The position numbers were made by a program, and so were the translations under genes. A stretch of DNA of 64,000 bases from Symsagittifera roscoffensis. Its lineage: Eukaryota > Xenacoelomorpha > Acoela > Convolutidae. The first letter of the stretch is position 1; the number at the start of each line of letters is the position of its first letter. The notes under the pieces are model-generated. The model did not search any database, was not told the origin of the DNA, and worked only from the letters and a program-made list of their open reading frames with translations. Location: assembly GCF_963678635.1 (NCBI RefSeq), contig NC_087063.1:18957814-19021813 (forward strand). The letters are read 5' to 3'. Of the stretch, positions 40,236 through 53,202 are shown in pieces.

Positions 40236-40643
40236 TGAGTTAGGACCGAAGTGTAACTCATAGAGTAATTTCGGATAGGGTACACCGTCTGCTCGTCACG
40301 CTATCTTATTTTCGGCCGGATAGATTCGTGCAACTTCTTAGTCTAATACCGATCCTAATCTTACTCTTATACTATCTAGTCTCAGGTTGTTTAACTAGTC
40401 TCTGCTAGGCTCAATAGATATAGGGTATACTGGTTTATTGCGGCTGCTGAAGTGCTCGGGAGAGTCCAACTAATTTCTAAGTTAAATTCAAATCTCTCTG
40501 GTGCTGAAATTACAAGTAACTTCAGCACTTACAAATAAGTGGGTTGTTAGTTAGATGGATCATGATTGGTTAATATTAAATACTTTACATTGGTAAAACA
40601 TTTAATTTTTCCAATCATAAAATGTAGTTTAGATCAGGTTCCA
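40236..40643 (-). repeat. 5' LTR of element 2 (408 bp)
   Basis: On the minus strand it begins TGGAACC and ends CCTAACTCA. The primer site follows after 2 nt on the minus strand. Confidence 0.92.
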
Positions 40644-40647
40644 AATG

Positions 40648-40739
40648 GATGTCTCAAATAGTACAAAGGGGACCCTTTGGGTCGGCTGGGGGTCGAATCC
40701 CTAAGAAAAAGGAGCCCCCCCCCCCTAAATCCGCAACTG
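40648..40739 (+). mobile_element. MITE family M, right part, split by element 2
   Basis: Continuation of 34167-34418, ending CTAAATCCGCAACTG. The C run differs in length from unit 1. Confidence 0.8.
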
Positions 40740-41588
40740 TTTAAGGGTTTCCAAAGCTTTTTTAAGATCAAGGAATCGAAAATTTTTTTTCATCTGAATC
40801 TTGCTTTTTTTTCTGTAAGATCGGCTATAGCATCAAACAAGGACTGTAACTTCGGATGTTTTTCATTTTGAAAGCAATTACTACAAATAAACGTCAGATG
40901 GAGTCAATAATGTAAATTAGAAAAAATATATATTTTAAAGTCATGATTGAAGCTGCATTGAAGATGTCCCTACGGTTTTTCCAAGGTGTTAGCTTTTCGA
41001 TTGAGTTCCATCAAAGTATGATGCATCGCTGAATATGCTCAACTAATCAATGTCTCATTAAAGAACTAATACTTCGTTTCTACACGTTACATTAGTGATC
41101 AACATTGGCGCGCCATTTTTTTTGTAAAACTAACTGATCGGAGCATTCTGTGCAACTTAAAAAGCCACCCGCGTCATTGTTATTCAAGGCGAACAATTGA
41201 AAAGAGCGTTGGTTTTTCGTCAGTCTATGTGATATACTTTTGGGATCTTTTCCCCCTATGGCATTTAGTTAAGAACTTTCAGCCCCTATAAAGAACTAAC
41301 TTAACGATTGAGCATATGTGAATTTTGCACCGCATAACGAATTTCTCCTTTTTGCAAAAGATGAGGACTAGTTACCAAGATCCTATCGTTGCCCTTTTTT
41401 TGTAAAAGATTCAAACTTTTCTTGGGTCTGAACAATGACGTTATTTTCTAGAAGCTGGCAGATAGTGCATATTACAAAAAACTTCTTGATTTGCTTTTGA
41501 AGGCTTAGAGAAAATATTGTGAATATTTTTGCAAAAAAATCGATTTCTGTTTTTTTTCTTGAAAGATATTCTTTTTTTTGACCTAGTT

Positions 41589-42039
41589 CAGTAGCGGATT
41601 TAGCAAGGTAGGCGGTCGCCCCCCCCCCCCTCCCCCTCAGGGATTCGACCACCTGCCAATCCAAAGGGTCCCCCTTTGTACTTTTTTGAGATATCCATTT
41701 TTGGCCGACTGACCTTAAAAACTTTCTAAAGGCGCCTTTGGCGCCAATCAATACTAATTTTGAGGGGGGAACGCGCGCCGAAAAAACGCGATTTTTTGGT
41801 CGAAATTTTCTAAGTGCATAAAAATGCCTTTTTTGGCCTGTTGTTTCACAAATTTGCCTGCGGGGCGGAAAATTTTGTCAATTTAGGTTCTTTATAGTGA
41901 TTTGGGAGAGCTCAAAAAATCAAATTAGTTGACTTAAAAAAAAGGTCGAAAAAATTTTCAACATTGAAAATCCGCCCTTTTGAAAATTTTTTGAAAATCC
42001 GCCATACCCCCCCTGGAGAAATTCTTAGATCCGCGCCTG
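41589..42039 (-). mobile_element. hAT-type MITE family M, unit 2 copy
   Basis: Duplicate of 27840-28302, with ACCTAGTT on both sides (41581-41588 and 42040-42047) and a shorter C run. Confidence 0.85.
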
Positions 42040-43554
42040 ACCTAGTTTGCAAGAGTTGGTTACCATTTCTGCTCGTTTTCCTTTTAATGTTTGCTACCAA
42101 TTTCAGTGTTTGTTTATTATTTTTGTTAACTATTGTATGTGTACTGTTCGTGTATTTTCTGTCATGTATAAACTCACTGTTTCTTGTGTTGGTATTTTCG
42201 TAGGACGATGAAGAATAGGAGAGTAAGTATGACTAATGCACCCACCGCCATTCCCGTGAACAGGGCAGCATGCCACAGCAACATAACTACACTTATCAAA
42301 GACAACTTCAAACACTGATCGTTAAGCAAAGTTTTTTTCAAAGTGGCAAAACCATAAATCTATTTGACTTTTGTGACAGTTACAGAAATCTTTTTAATGT
42401 CTAAAATTTTAGAATCTGATCGCCGTTCGAAGCACGATTTTGATGCTGTTGGACATCAAAAACTTTGTATCAATATAAGGCAAATACAAAAACTCTTCAA
42501 ATATTCAAACCAATTGATATGCGCGGAAGATTTGGACCCGGTTGTTTGTCGTTTTTCACAATAGGCGGCGGAATAAAACTGACAGTTTCAAATATTTCTT
42601 GAATCAACGAAAGATCAGATGCATTAGATCACAATGAACTTTCAAGAGCAAACTCAAACAGTTTTAGGCTCATTGATAACAAACGCACTCAATGTCGTAA
42701 TGGATTGGTTGGCCAACACTTGGCGAAATTTCCGTAGAAACTCTCTTGATAGTTTCTCGTGTTTCAGCTTAGAATAATTTTGCAAATTTGCTATCTTCAC
42801 AAAAGAACCAATTTGGCGCCACTTAAGGCCTTTCAGTAGGTGGTGTCAAATCAGTCCGATTCGGTTTGATGTCGCTGTAACTAACTATAGACTGACGTGT
42901 TCAACGGCTGAGTATTTGAAAGGGCAACTTTCACATCCAACTCAAGTTGAATATTACTTCAATTATTGAATTGTTATACAGCCGTGTCTTACCCTAAAAC
43001 TCGCTATACGATAGTTTATAGGTACTCGTTCAGAAGTGCGGCTCAAAGCAAACATCATAAATGGTCCTAGATGAATGAAAGAGAAACAGTGTATGTCACA
43101 ATAAATTGGCCAATACGAAAAAGTTGCTCTATAACTTTTGGACCATCCGAAAAATTACCATGTAAACAATCTCGCATCTAAGTTTATTTATTTTGGGGGA
43201 GATTGTTCCTATGGTCCTCAGAAGAGGAATATAAATTTTTAAAAAAAATGCTCGGTTTTGTTCAATGAAGCAAGGAAAGTTGGAAAGCTCCTACCGTAGT
43301 TATATTGACAAAAATATGGTTAAAAAAAACGAAAAAGAAATCGTTAACTTGCAAGCAACGTCTACAAGTGCCGCAATATGATAATGGTGATTGATTTTTA
43401 AAACTAAACTAAATAATGCATAATATATAGGTGTATTCGAGTTTTAAATGCTATATATTCATTTGATTTGTTACTGTTTCGGAGCCCCTGGTGTTTCTTA
43501 AGCTGCATAGCGATTTTTATAAATGCTTCTTCCAGTGTTTTCTTTTGATTTCAG

Positions 43555-43724
43555 TGTTGTGTGTATTCCTGGGCGAGGGTCACGTGGGAGGGGTGGTGTT
43601 CGAGGAGAGGGGGAGGTCACTGGAGTTCATCGAGGACTGTCCGGAGCAGAAGCCTTTTCTGAACACCAGTTCACTCGTGCATTCTCTCTCACCCTCAACC
43701 GTCCTTGTCAAGAAGGGAAATAAG
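43555..43724 (+). CDS. MSH5: MSH5 exon A, second copy
   Basis: Identical in protein to 29817-29986, with the same acceptor and the same GC donor AAG|GCACGA. Because it is nearer to exons C to I, it is the copy most likely used if transcription starts in unit 2. Confidence 0.75.
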
Positions 43725-44014
43725 GCACGACAAAATTAGATTAAACAAGGATAGCCGGTTACTGTGCAAGTGGCACAGAATGTTCCGACCATAGTCTTGA
43801 AAAACACAAAAGTGTTAAAAAACTCCAATAACTAATTTTACCTGCGCTTTCAGGGCTTAAATTAAGCATAAATAAGCTATTGTAAGCCTGCTCGCTCGCT
43901 TTATTCGCTCAAAATTGAACTAAAAGAATAAAATAAAGCATTTTAAACCAGCTTTTCTCAAGATTGAAAAATTTTCCTGGAATTTCTACATGCCGTTCGA
44001 ATTACGACTGAAAG

Positions 44015-44177
44015 CAGGCGCGGATCGAGGAATTTCTCAGGGGGAACTTTGAAAATTCTGTCGACCTTTTTTATAGGTCGACCAAATGGATTTTTGAACG
44101 CTTGCGGGCACTTTTTGGAAAATGTCGACCGTAAAATATCGTTTTTTTTGGCGCATTCCCCCCTAAATCCGCTACTG
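44015..44177 (+). mobile_element. hAT-type MITE family M, unit 2 copy (163 bp)
   Basis: Duplicate of 30277-30438, with ACTGAAAG target repeats kept. Confidence 0.85.
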
Positions 44178-44635
44178 ACTGAAAGGGCTTCAATTTGAAA
44201 TATCACTCGACCCATTCAAATAATTATTTGTGGTACCTGATTTTGCATGCAAAACAAAAAAAGTAAAACACCCAAATACAAATGTCCTCCCGATTTCAAT
44301 GGTTGACCCAAAAAACTAGAGCAATCAGAAGCTACAGGTCAAAGAAAGATTCGATGATAAATTAGTCTATGAGTTTGGAATACGCGAATAAAATTTAATG
44401 CATGATTCAGGCTAATAACAAAAACAGCAGTTCATGACAAAAACAGCAGGCTAATAACAAAAACAGCAAACAGCAAAACGTGAAATTTTAATCTTCATGT
44501 TTTTTTGCTGGCGTTTTGTCTTGAAATCCGCCCATAAATTCAACCCCGGCTGCATATAACAAGGTGCAACCACATATTTTAAGGCATTTTTCTGCAAATC
44601 AGGCATTTATCTGCATAATTCATGTTGTTTTGTAG

Positions 44636-44804
44636 GATTTCTGTGATTTTCTGAGTCACTTAAAATCGGAGCTGGAAGAGACGACAGTGGCGGAGGATGA
44701 GGACTTAGCTGGGAACAGAGAGCGTTTTGCTCTGAAGGAACTCGGCTTCAAAATGTTTGATTTGGAGAACGCCACCAAAAGATTACTCGCCACTAAACTT
44801 CCAG
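44636..44804 (+). CDS. MSH5: MSH5 exon B, second copy
   Basis: Acceptor TTTGTAG|GATTTC. Donor CCAG|GTGACT leaves in phase 1 and joins exon C in frame (G completes GGC). A second possible donor, CTCAAG|GTATCA at 44830, would be in phase 0 and break the frame with exon C. Encodes ALKELGFKMFDLENATKRLL, a typical MSH5 connector-end motif region. Confidence 0.8.
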
Positions 44805-45194
44805 GTGACTCCGCTAAACTACCGCTCAAGGTATCAATGTTCTGGCGAAAAAGACTTATAACAAAATTTAGCAGACCAAAAGATATTATGAGGTAACAAG
44901 GATAGTCGGTTACTGTGCAAGTAGCACAGAATGATCCGACCATAGTCTTAAAAAAACAGCATTTTTTTTTCAAAATATTGTCGTTTTTTCTTTGGCAAGG
45001 TATGAAAAAAGGAGCTGAAGAAAAAACTGTAGATTAGGTATATTCGACAGTTATATAGTAAATTAAGCGACAAAAAAAAACAATTTTTGAAGAAAAAATA
45101 CTTGGAAAACTAAAAGAAAAATTTAATTTCGATTTTTTAAGGTATGCGGTTTTTTGAATTTTTGAAAATTTTGATTCCAAAAATGCGCTGAAAT

Positions 45195-45395
45195 ACTCGC
45201 TTCTAGGAAAAAAATCATCACGACCTATAAAAGAGTCTAAACTACTTTCATCGATTCTTACAAAAAAGATATCAACACAGAGGGGACACACAACTTAGCA
45301 CCACTTGCGATACAAACACTTCAAACAAACTTTGATCAATCATTCCAGGTCCTACAACGCGTAATCTGGACCAATTCGAGCTCGCTTTTATTCAA
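45195..45395 (-). repeat. dispersed repeat R1, inverted copy in unit 2
   Basis: Duplicate of the copy at 31460-31665. Confidence 0.7.
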
Positions 45396-46128
45396 ACTGG
45401 AACAAGGATAGCCGGTTACTGTGCAAGTAGCACAGAATTTTCCGGCCATAGTCTTACAAAAATCAAGAGTATTTTCAAATTTTTTCGTCGTGGTGTATTA
45501 GGTAAATTAGGTACAAAAACACTGGGGATTGAAACTATCCGACAGCCATACTAAAATAAGCAAAATGAAAACCAATTTTTGTCGAAAAATTACTAGAAAA
45601 ACAAACAAATTATTGTTTTTTTTATTTCGAAAAATGTTTCAAGTTTTTTGCAGTTTTTTGACCTTCTGAAACTGATAATTCCAAAAGGCGTTGAAATACT
45701 CTAAATAAACGAACGTTACTCAAGTAAGGCTAAGTTTTTACGATTTAATTTATCGAAATAAGACGAAAAATCAAAACTTTCAGACCGGTTTTTCCCGACA
45801 CTGGGATTTTTTTTGAAATTTTTTTATGTGGTTCGAATCACAACTCTAAGGGCTTTAATATGATATATCACTCAACCCAGTCCGATGAGTTTTTCTGGTT
45901 CCTGATTTTGCGTGGAAAACAAAAAGAAAAAGAAACTTTTAAAAAAAACTAAAACACACCAGAATACAATGTTCCTCCCCATTTTCAGTGGTCGGAACAA
46001 AAACTTGCCTCGCACTGGATGGTAGAGATTGCGATTGTGCTTCAATGAAAAAGTTTTCCTTCAAATTGAAACTTTTTTCATCTCATGAACATATGTTTAT
46101 TATTAATTCCATTGTATTTTGTCTGCAG

Positions 46129-46321
46129 GCATGCCATCTGGTCTTAGTGATGCGCAATGTGAGTTGTACATTCGCTCTCTTCTCCCTCTCTTGCAGAACA
46201 GTCCATGTATGGTCAGGGCAGCTGGGGCTCTCCTCTCCTATCTAGACCAGCAGAGCAGCACTGTGTTTGGACACCATGTTCTTCACTTTGCACCCGCCAC
46301 AGCTGCCTCTCTTAAAAACAG
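46129..46321 (+). CDS. MSH5: MSH5 exon C
   Basis: TGTCTGCAG|GCATGCC to AAAAACAG|GTAGTC, 193 nt, in phase 1 and out phase 2. Encodes GLSDAQCELYIRSLLPLLQN and MVRAAGALLSYLDQ, the helices at the start of the lever region where MSH5 proteins have a conserved LL-x(n)-VRAxGxLL pattern. Confidence 0.85.
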
Positions 46322-46380
46322 GTAGTCATTTGTCATATTCACTTGCATATAAACTTAATTTAAACTTTGCGGTCTTCGCT

Positions 46381-46490
46381 TTTTTTCTTTCTCTCTCTCT
46401 TTCTTTCTTTCTTCTTTCTTTCTTTCTATTTTTCGTTCTTTCTTTCTTTGTTTCTTTCTTTCTTTGTTTCTTTTTTTCTTTGTTTCAAAC
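46381..46490 (+). repeat. CTTT-rich microsatellite
   Basis: Impure (CTTT)n with CT and GTTT variants, in the intron between exons C and D. Confidence 0.9.
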
Positions 46491-46666
46491 ATTGTGACTA
46501 GAAAAGTTAAAGTATAGCAATCTTCACCAAAGTGGAAAAAGTGAAACGGCCTTAAGTGTTTAAATATTTGATTGAGGAATCCAATTGCCTAGTAACAGAA
46601 TTTTGTGAGTTTCGGTTAGTTATGAGCTTTTTTTTGGTGACTCGTTTTCTTACCGTTTTGTTGTAG

Positions 46667-46864
46667 ATGTGTAGTGGATGAGCAGAGTCTGCGTGACTTG
46701 GGTGTGTTCTCTCGTGACCTGCACCCCTCAGTTGTGAACAAGGGTGGAGCAAGTAAAGAGGGCTACAGTCTCTTCTCCCTCTTCGACAAGACTAAGACCC
46801 CCTCCGGACATAGACTCCTGAAACACTGGTTCCACTCACCTCTCAAAATCCCAGCCCTCATCAA
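46667..46864 (+). CDS. MSH5: MSH5 exon D
   Basis: TTGTTGTAG|ATGTGT to ATCAA|GTGAGC, in and out phase 2. Contains LHPSVVNKGGASKEGYSLFS and the KTPSGHRLLKHWF motif, which is the core HPS...KEG.SLF...G..LL..W signature of MutS clamp-proximal domains. Confidence 0.9.
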
Positions 46865-47313
46865 GTGAGCAGAAATATAATTTCCTTTTATTCCGTAGAC
46901 AATCTTAAAATTTTGACAAAATTGGTGACCTTGGGCGTCTTAATCAACCATTCAGTAATCCTAGGAAAAAGTACTATTGAGGTTAATTACATTTTTGACA
47001 CGCTTTTTTACGTCTTGAAATTAGTAACATTTAGTTTTTAAGTTTTTTACTTTTGAATTACAGTTTCTTCGTTGTCAGAACGATTTCGTTTCTTCGAAGA
47101 GACATGAAATTTGACATTTGACAAAAAAAGAGATATTATATTTTGTCTTAAAACATTTATTAAGCTATAGATCCTTGGAATCAGAATCTTTGGAAACCCT
47201 TCACTGAAAAGATTAAAAATATATATTTTTTTAGTTTTTGACATAATCAATTTTGCAAAAACTATGGTCAAAACTGTGCTACATTCTCAGCAACTTGATA
47301 TTTTGTTTTCTAG

Positions 47314-47485
47314 TGAGCGCCTGGAATTGGTGGATTTGTTCTACCGTAACTTCGACTGCACTCAACAGCTGAGGAGAGAACTCATCGGAGTGCAGGATGT
47401 GTACCCTCTGCTCAGAAACCTACAGTCACGCTCTCTCACTGGTCACAATTTCAAAACACTCCTCAAGACATGTCAGAAAGGGAAA
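47314..47485 (+). CDS. MSH5: MSH5 exon E
   Basis: TTTTCTAG|TGAGCG to GGGAAA|GTGAGT, in phase 2 and out phase 0. Encodes ERLELVDLFYRNFDCTQQLR and GVQDVYPLLRNLQSRSLT, the helical lever segment. Confidence 0.88.
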
Positions 47486-48767
47486 GTGAGTGATTGTTCC
47501 GATCACTGAAAATTTCAGTTTTTCTTTTTTTTGTTCCACACAAAATCAGGTACCAATGAAAAACCATCCAGTAATGAAAAGAACCTTTCGGAAATAATTT
47601 TCTAAATGTTAGTCTGATCTGTTTTTACAGAATAGATTTTCAATCTTTTCAAAAAAAAAATTATTGCTAAAAAAGCTTCCCATACTAGTTTTCCCGAAAT
47701 GAATTTCTAAGTTTTTCATTACTTAAATGAAAATTTTTTCTGATTTTTAACGAGTAGTTCTTATAAGACCTACTAGCTCTCTTTATTTCCTAGAAGTTAG
47801 AAATAGGTTTTTCTCGTCATTGGGCGCTTTTTGGAAATAATTTAATTTCGTTCAAGCCACAACTGAAGAGGCTTCAATATGATATATCACTTGACACACT
47901 CTGATGAAGAGTAATGAACGTAGTGAAGACTCTTATGTAGGTCTTGCTGATTTTTTTTTTCAGGAAAAAGTCTTAAAATCTGCATAAAATTCTCTAATAA
48001 CTACAGATGTTCATTCATACTTATTGATGCATTTATCAATGGACTTAGGTATATATGCATTTTTTGAGTTCAATCGAAATTCATCTGCTGAAAGTGACGT
48101 AAATAACACTCTCCAAACACGAACGTGGAAATGATGCGAAAAAACGTGAAGAATTTCTATTTTCAAAGTGGAATAAAACTTTACCTGTTGATTCAGTTTT
48201 CTCAATTTGAGCAGTATTATCAAAAAACGCCAATCAAAATTTGTTCTAAAAATTCTAAGAGCTTAAAAAGTATATTTTTTTGAAACTTGAAAGTTGAGAT
48301 TTTTTTTCATCAAAGTCAGTGTTTTTTTATATGTTTACTTGCGTTTACTTCTTTTTTCCAATCTTCGATTGGCTATGTTCATTATTGGTGGAACCGTACG
48401 ACCAATAATCATCAGAGTGTGTCAAGTGTTATATCTTAATAAATCCTCCTCACTCGTAGTTTTAACGACTTTAAAATACTTACATAAAATGCCCAATGGC
48501 TAAAAAAAACCGCGGAAAATTATAGACAAAAAAAATTCTTTTACGTAATGAAAAAACTTAGTTTAACTTCGTCAAACCTAGTAGTGAAAACTACCTTACT
48601 ACTTCTTTAGCAAAAAAGATTGAAAATTATTCTGCAAAAAATATTAGACTAATTTGAAAAAAAAAATTTTACTTCTGGTTAGTTTTTCAAAATTTGAAGA
48701 TGTATTTGTCGATTATAACTAACTCACTTTAGTTCTACTCTTTTCTGTAGTTCTTCCGATTCCCTCC

Positions 48768-51568
48768 TCCAAGGGTGTTAATTGACTATGACTTAAATAG
48801 TCCTATAGAAGTCCTTTACACAGAGCAAAAAAAGTGAGACTAACCCTGATCGTTGAAGTACAAGAAAGTTGTATTTTTGAATTAAGCTATCTTGACTGAA
48901 TTAATTTGAAATATTTGCTATTTATTGTAGAATAAAATTGTTATGTTTTCAAATATTTCTTTACAACACAAAATATTTCCCAAAAAGGAAGCATAAAGTT
49001 TCCACCTGCACTGGATTTTCGTGGATAAAAACTGATTATTTTGGTTTTGCATTGTCAGTTTCAATAATGTTCAAGTACAATCGGTTATAATCGATTAAAA
49101 ATGGATAACAAGTCAATTTTTTAAATCACTATAATCCATAATAATTCGTAATTATAATGAACTTTTACTAGAGGTTGTTGATGGAATTTGCTTTGTTTTC
49201 AATTTATCTCATTTCCTGTTTAGTACAGTTGCTACGTCTTACTTGTGACATAGTTTTTTTTCTCTACATTTTCAATATGGCAGTTAAACAATTTCTTTTT
49301 TTTTCTTCTATCATCATGGTAAAAATTGCCATTGTCCTTTTTTACTATCACCATTTGCCCACTACCCCCTTCCTCCTTTCAAGTAAGAGAGCAATTTCAG
49401 TGATTAAGGGGGTATTTATTGGTTAAAGAGTGGAATGATTGAACGGGGTGGTTTTCAATGGTTACAGGGGGTTGGAGAAGGATAAACTGGGTAGGGGATG
49501 AAGGTTAACTCAACGTAAACTCCACGACCTCTTCTGAACCCACCCTCCCAGCTTAACCACCTAACGCAATTCTCCCCTCCCCAGTTTATTGAGTAACATG
49601 AAACAAAAAAAAAATAAAATTATTTCAAATAATCAATGTTTTTTTTTCTGGCTGGTTTTTTTTTCTTGAGGCACTTCCTTAGTTCAAAAATTATCTTTGA
49701 TTTGTTATAGTTTAATACAAAAAAAACAAAAAAAAAACGTGCAACAATTGATTACACAATTTTTCTGCATTTTGAGTAGAAAAAATCGGTTTTAATGGAA
49801 GAAAAACAGATTTTAATAGTAAAACTGGATTTAAGTTTAAAACTTACATGTATAACCGACTATATTTTCCAATGTTTGTGTCAATGAAATCCATTAAAAT
49901 CGGGAGTTTTTCATAAAGAATGTCATGACTAATGGTATAGAACGCGTGCTGAAGATCTAAAAAAAAAAATAGTAAAACCGCTATTTTTTGTGTTGATTAC
50001 CGAAAAACTACTGTTACATTCTTGATTGAGTTAAAGCAAACATAATTTTTCCATAACATAGTGTTTGGAAGTAAATTTGTTGTTTTTAGTTGCATACGAA
50101 AGCATTCATTTGTCAATCAGTTTCTAGTTTTAAGGGGGAAAATGTTAATAAATTGATGGGACGAAGTACGGATCCAAGGGTGTTAATTGACTATGACTTA
50201 AATAGTCCTATAGAAGTCCTTTACACAGAGCAAAAAAAGTGAGACTAACCCCGATCGTTGAAGTACAAGAAAGTTGTATTTTTGAATTAAGTTATCTTGA
50301 CTGAATTAATTTGAAATATTTGCTATTTATTGTAGAAAAAAAATTTCTATGTTTTCAAATATTTCTTTACAACACAAAATTTTTCCCAAAAAGGAAGCAT
50401 GAAGTTTCCACCTGCACTGGTTTTTCGTGGATAAAAATTGATTATTTTGGATTTGCATTGTCAGTTTCAATAATGTTCAAGTACAATCGGTTATAATCGA
50501 TTAAAACTGGATTACAATTCAATTTTTTAAATCACTATAATCCATAATAATTCGTTATAATCAATTATAATGGATTTTTACTAGAGGTTATTGATGGAAT
50601 TTGCTTTGTTTTCAATTTATCTCATTTCCTGTTTAGTACAGTTGCTACGTCTTACTTGTGACATAGTTTTTTTTTCTCTACATTTTCAATATGGCAGTTT
50701 AACAATTTCTTTTTTTTCTACTATCATTATGGTAAAAATCGCCATTGTCCTTTTTTACTATCACCATTTGCCCACTAACCCCTTCCTCCTTTCAAGTAAG
50801 AGAGCAATTTCAGTGATTAAAGCGGTATTTAATGGTTAAAGAGTGGAATGATTGAACGGGGGTGGTTTTCAATGGTTACAGGGGGTTGGGGAAGGTTAAA
50901 CTGGGTAGGGGATGAAGGTTAACTCAACGTAAACTCCACGACTTCTTCTGAACCCACCCTCCCAGCTTAACCACCTTCCCCCAGTTCTCCCCTCCCCAGT
51001 TTATTGAGTAACATGAAACAAAAAAAAACAAAATTATTTCAAATAATCAATGTTTTTTTTTTGGCTGGTTTTTTTTTCTTGAGGCACTTCTTTAGTTCAA
51101 AAATTATCTTTGATTCGTTATAGTTTTGCAAAAAAAACACAACAATTGATTACACAATTTTTCTGCATTTTGAGTAGAAAAAATCGGTTTTAATGGAAGA
51201 AAAACAGATTTTAATAGTAAAACTGGATTTAAGTTTAAAACTTACAGTTATAACCGAATATATTTTCCAATGTTTGTGTCAATGAAATCCAGTAAAATCG
51301 AGAGTTTTTCATAAAAAATGTCATGACTAATGGTATAGAACGCGTGCTGAAGATCTAAAAAAAAATAGTAAAACAGCTATTTTTTGTGTTGATTACCGAA
51401 AAACTACTGTTACATTCTTGATTGAGTTAAAGCAAACATGATTTTTCCATAACATAGTGTTTGGAAGTAAATTTGTTGTTTTTAGTTGCATACGAAAGCA
51501 TTCATTTGTCAATTAGTTTCTAGTTTTAAGGGGGAAAATGTTAATAAATTGATGGGACGAAGTACGGA
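48768..51568 (+). repeat. tandem duplication of about 1.4 kb (two units)
   Basis: Units 48768-50172 and 50173-51568, both starting TCCAAGGGTGTTAATTGAC and ending GGGACGAAGTACGGA. About 95% alike by eye with small indels, mostly in A and T runs. No coding region is supported. Confidence 0.9.
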
Positions 51569-52408
51569 TCCAAACTTTTAAGACTGAAGTAAAGTACGGA
51601 TCAGCTTTTATCATTTTTGGTTGGTTTACTGTTAAAAATGGTCAAAAAAATACTGCTGCAAGTGTTTGAATAAAATATGCAATCAAGCATTGAATTGAAG
51701 TTTTCAAGTGGTGCTAGAAAGAAAAAACTTTTCATGTTGTGGTCCGATTGTTTTGTTCTCATCAAAACAGCATGTCTTGCACTAAACAGATAATACTGAA
51801 ATTTTTACCCCATACTTTTCGAAATATATTTTGTTATTATTAATTAGTTGGTCAAATGGAATCAAAAAGTTCAAACCAGTGTTAAGAAAATAGTTTATGA
51901 ACGACGGTTAAGCTAAATTTTTCACTTTACCAGTTCCAAACTTTTATCATTGCATATGCAATTTCATTTTAAAAACAGTTCAGAAACTTTGATAAGAAAT
52001 GCCAATCTAATCTCATTTTGGCTTTTTCGTTTTTTCAAAACTCCTGTGATTACCTGGGTCCAGTTACAACAACTTGAATTACAAATTTAGTCTGTAAAAA
52101 ACTTTGTAATAGGCTTTTAATTCTTAAGTTTCGTGCTATATTTTTTTGATTCTAAATTCAAATATCCACCAAGTATTAGAACTTACAAATGCGACAAGAA
52201 AAGCCGGTTGCTTTGTGCAGCTAGCCTGGAAACTGTCCACGATTTTCTTATAAAACCAAAAAATATATATATTTTTACGCTTGCGATTAGCAAGCGTTAT
52301 CAAACCAGAATATAGACCTTTTTTTTCGGGTTAACAACTTAATTAACAGAACCACTTGAATCACTTGGCACCTTCGCTCATACTGAATTCAAATTTCTAA
52401 GCGTCTCC

Positions 52409-52481
52409 GGCACACTTAGTCTGGAGGTAACTAATACGCCTGGGACAGCAAAGGTACTGGTTCGAATTTGAGCAGGGCCTG
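52409..52481 (+). repeat. tRNA-like sequence, possible SINE head or tRNA pseudogene
   Basis: A 73-nt stretch with an A-box-like TTAGTCTGGAGG and a B-box-like GGTTCGAATTTGAG at tRNA spacing, followed by a run of T (52482-52492). The acceptor stem does not pair well, so a functional tRNA is unlikely. Confidence 0.35.
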
Positions 52482-53202
52482 TTTTTTTTTTTCAAACAAG
52501 AATTTTTCCGTTTCAAAAAAAGTCGGCTTATTATTTGTCTGCTTATGTTTTGTCGGCTTAGTTGCCACATCTTGGATTTTTTTGCTGAATGCAGTTTTTC
52601 AATTTAGCTGCTTTTCATGTTTTCATTTATTCCTGCAATTTGTAATTCTACTACCCTTGATTTGGTTTTTTTTCGTTCAATAATTTTTCCGGCCAATTAT
52701 TTGTCTACCCATCTGTTGTCGGCTTAGTTGTCACATCTTTGTTTGCTGCGTTCATTTCTCTTGAATGTTTCTTTTTGTGTTTGATTTACTGCTAAAATTT
52801 GTAATTTGACTTACCTTGAATTCGTATTTCCTTCTTTGTTTTTTGTTTCGCTAAAAAAAAAATCATCGGCCTCAATTATTTTGGCCTTTTTTCATCGGCT
52901 TAATGACCCTAATTTGGGGCGTTAAAAAAAAACAAATTAAAAAAACCCCTATGCACTTTTCAAGTTGGTTGTAGGTTTTTTAATCGATTTCTTGAAATTT
53001 CATTTTTATCGTTTTTGAAATTTTTTTCATTTGTTGCAAAATCTTAGTTTTTCTCAGAAACTTCTCCTGATTTTAAAAAAAAGTGGTATCAATAAAAAGA
53101 CGGCCTACTCCCTCTATAGTCTTTTTTCACTTAACCCCTCTGTCTAGAGCCTTCGATAAAATCTGTGGGGGAGTATTTGATCCATTTTTTTGATTTTTTT
53201 TG

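Larger units (their letters stand above)
34419..40643 (-). mobile_element. element 2: 6.2-kb non-autonomous deletion derivative of the element 1 family
   Basis: Read on the minus strand it has the same order as element 1: LTR, primer site, 77-aa ORF, leader with two hairpins, 155-aa ORF, then a Gag start that jumps into the end of the 601-aa ORF, the 3' region and the LTR. Relative to element 1, about 12.7 kb between 4640 and 17352 is missing. The LTRs differ at two positions by eye, so insertion is recent. Ends are TG...CA with a 4-bp AATG duplication. It cannot encode RT or integrase and would need a helper such as element 1. Confidence 0.93.
32013..45747 (+). repeat. 8-kb tandem duplication, unit 2 (interrupted by element 2)
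   Basis: Same start and end sequences as unit 1. It contains the 6.2-kb element 2 at 34419-40643 plus one 4-bp target repeat. Without it the unit is about 7.5 kb, shorter mainly by one 431-bp repeat. Confidence 0.9.
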
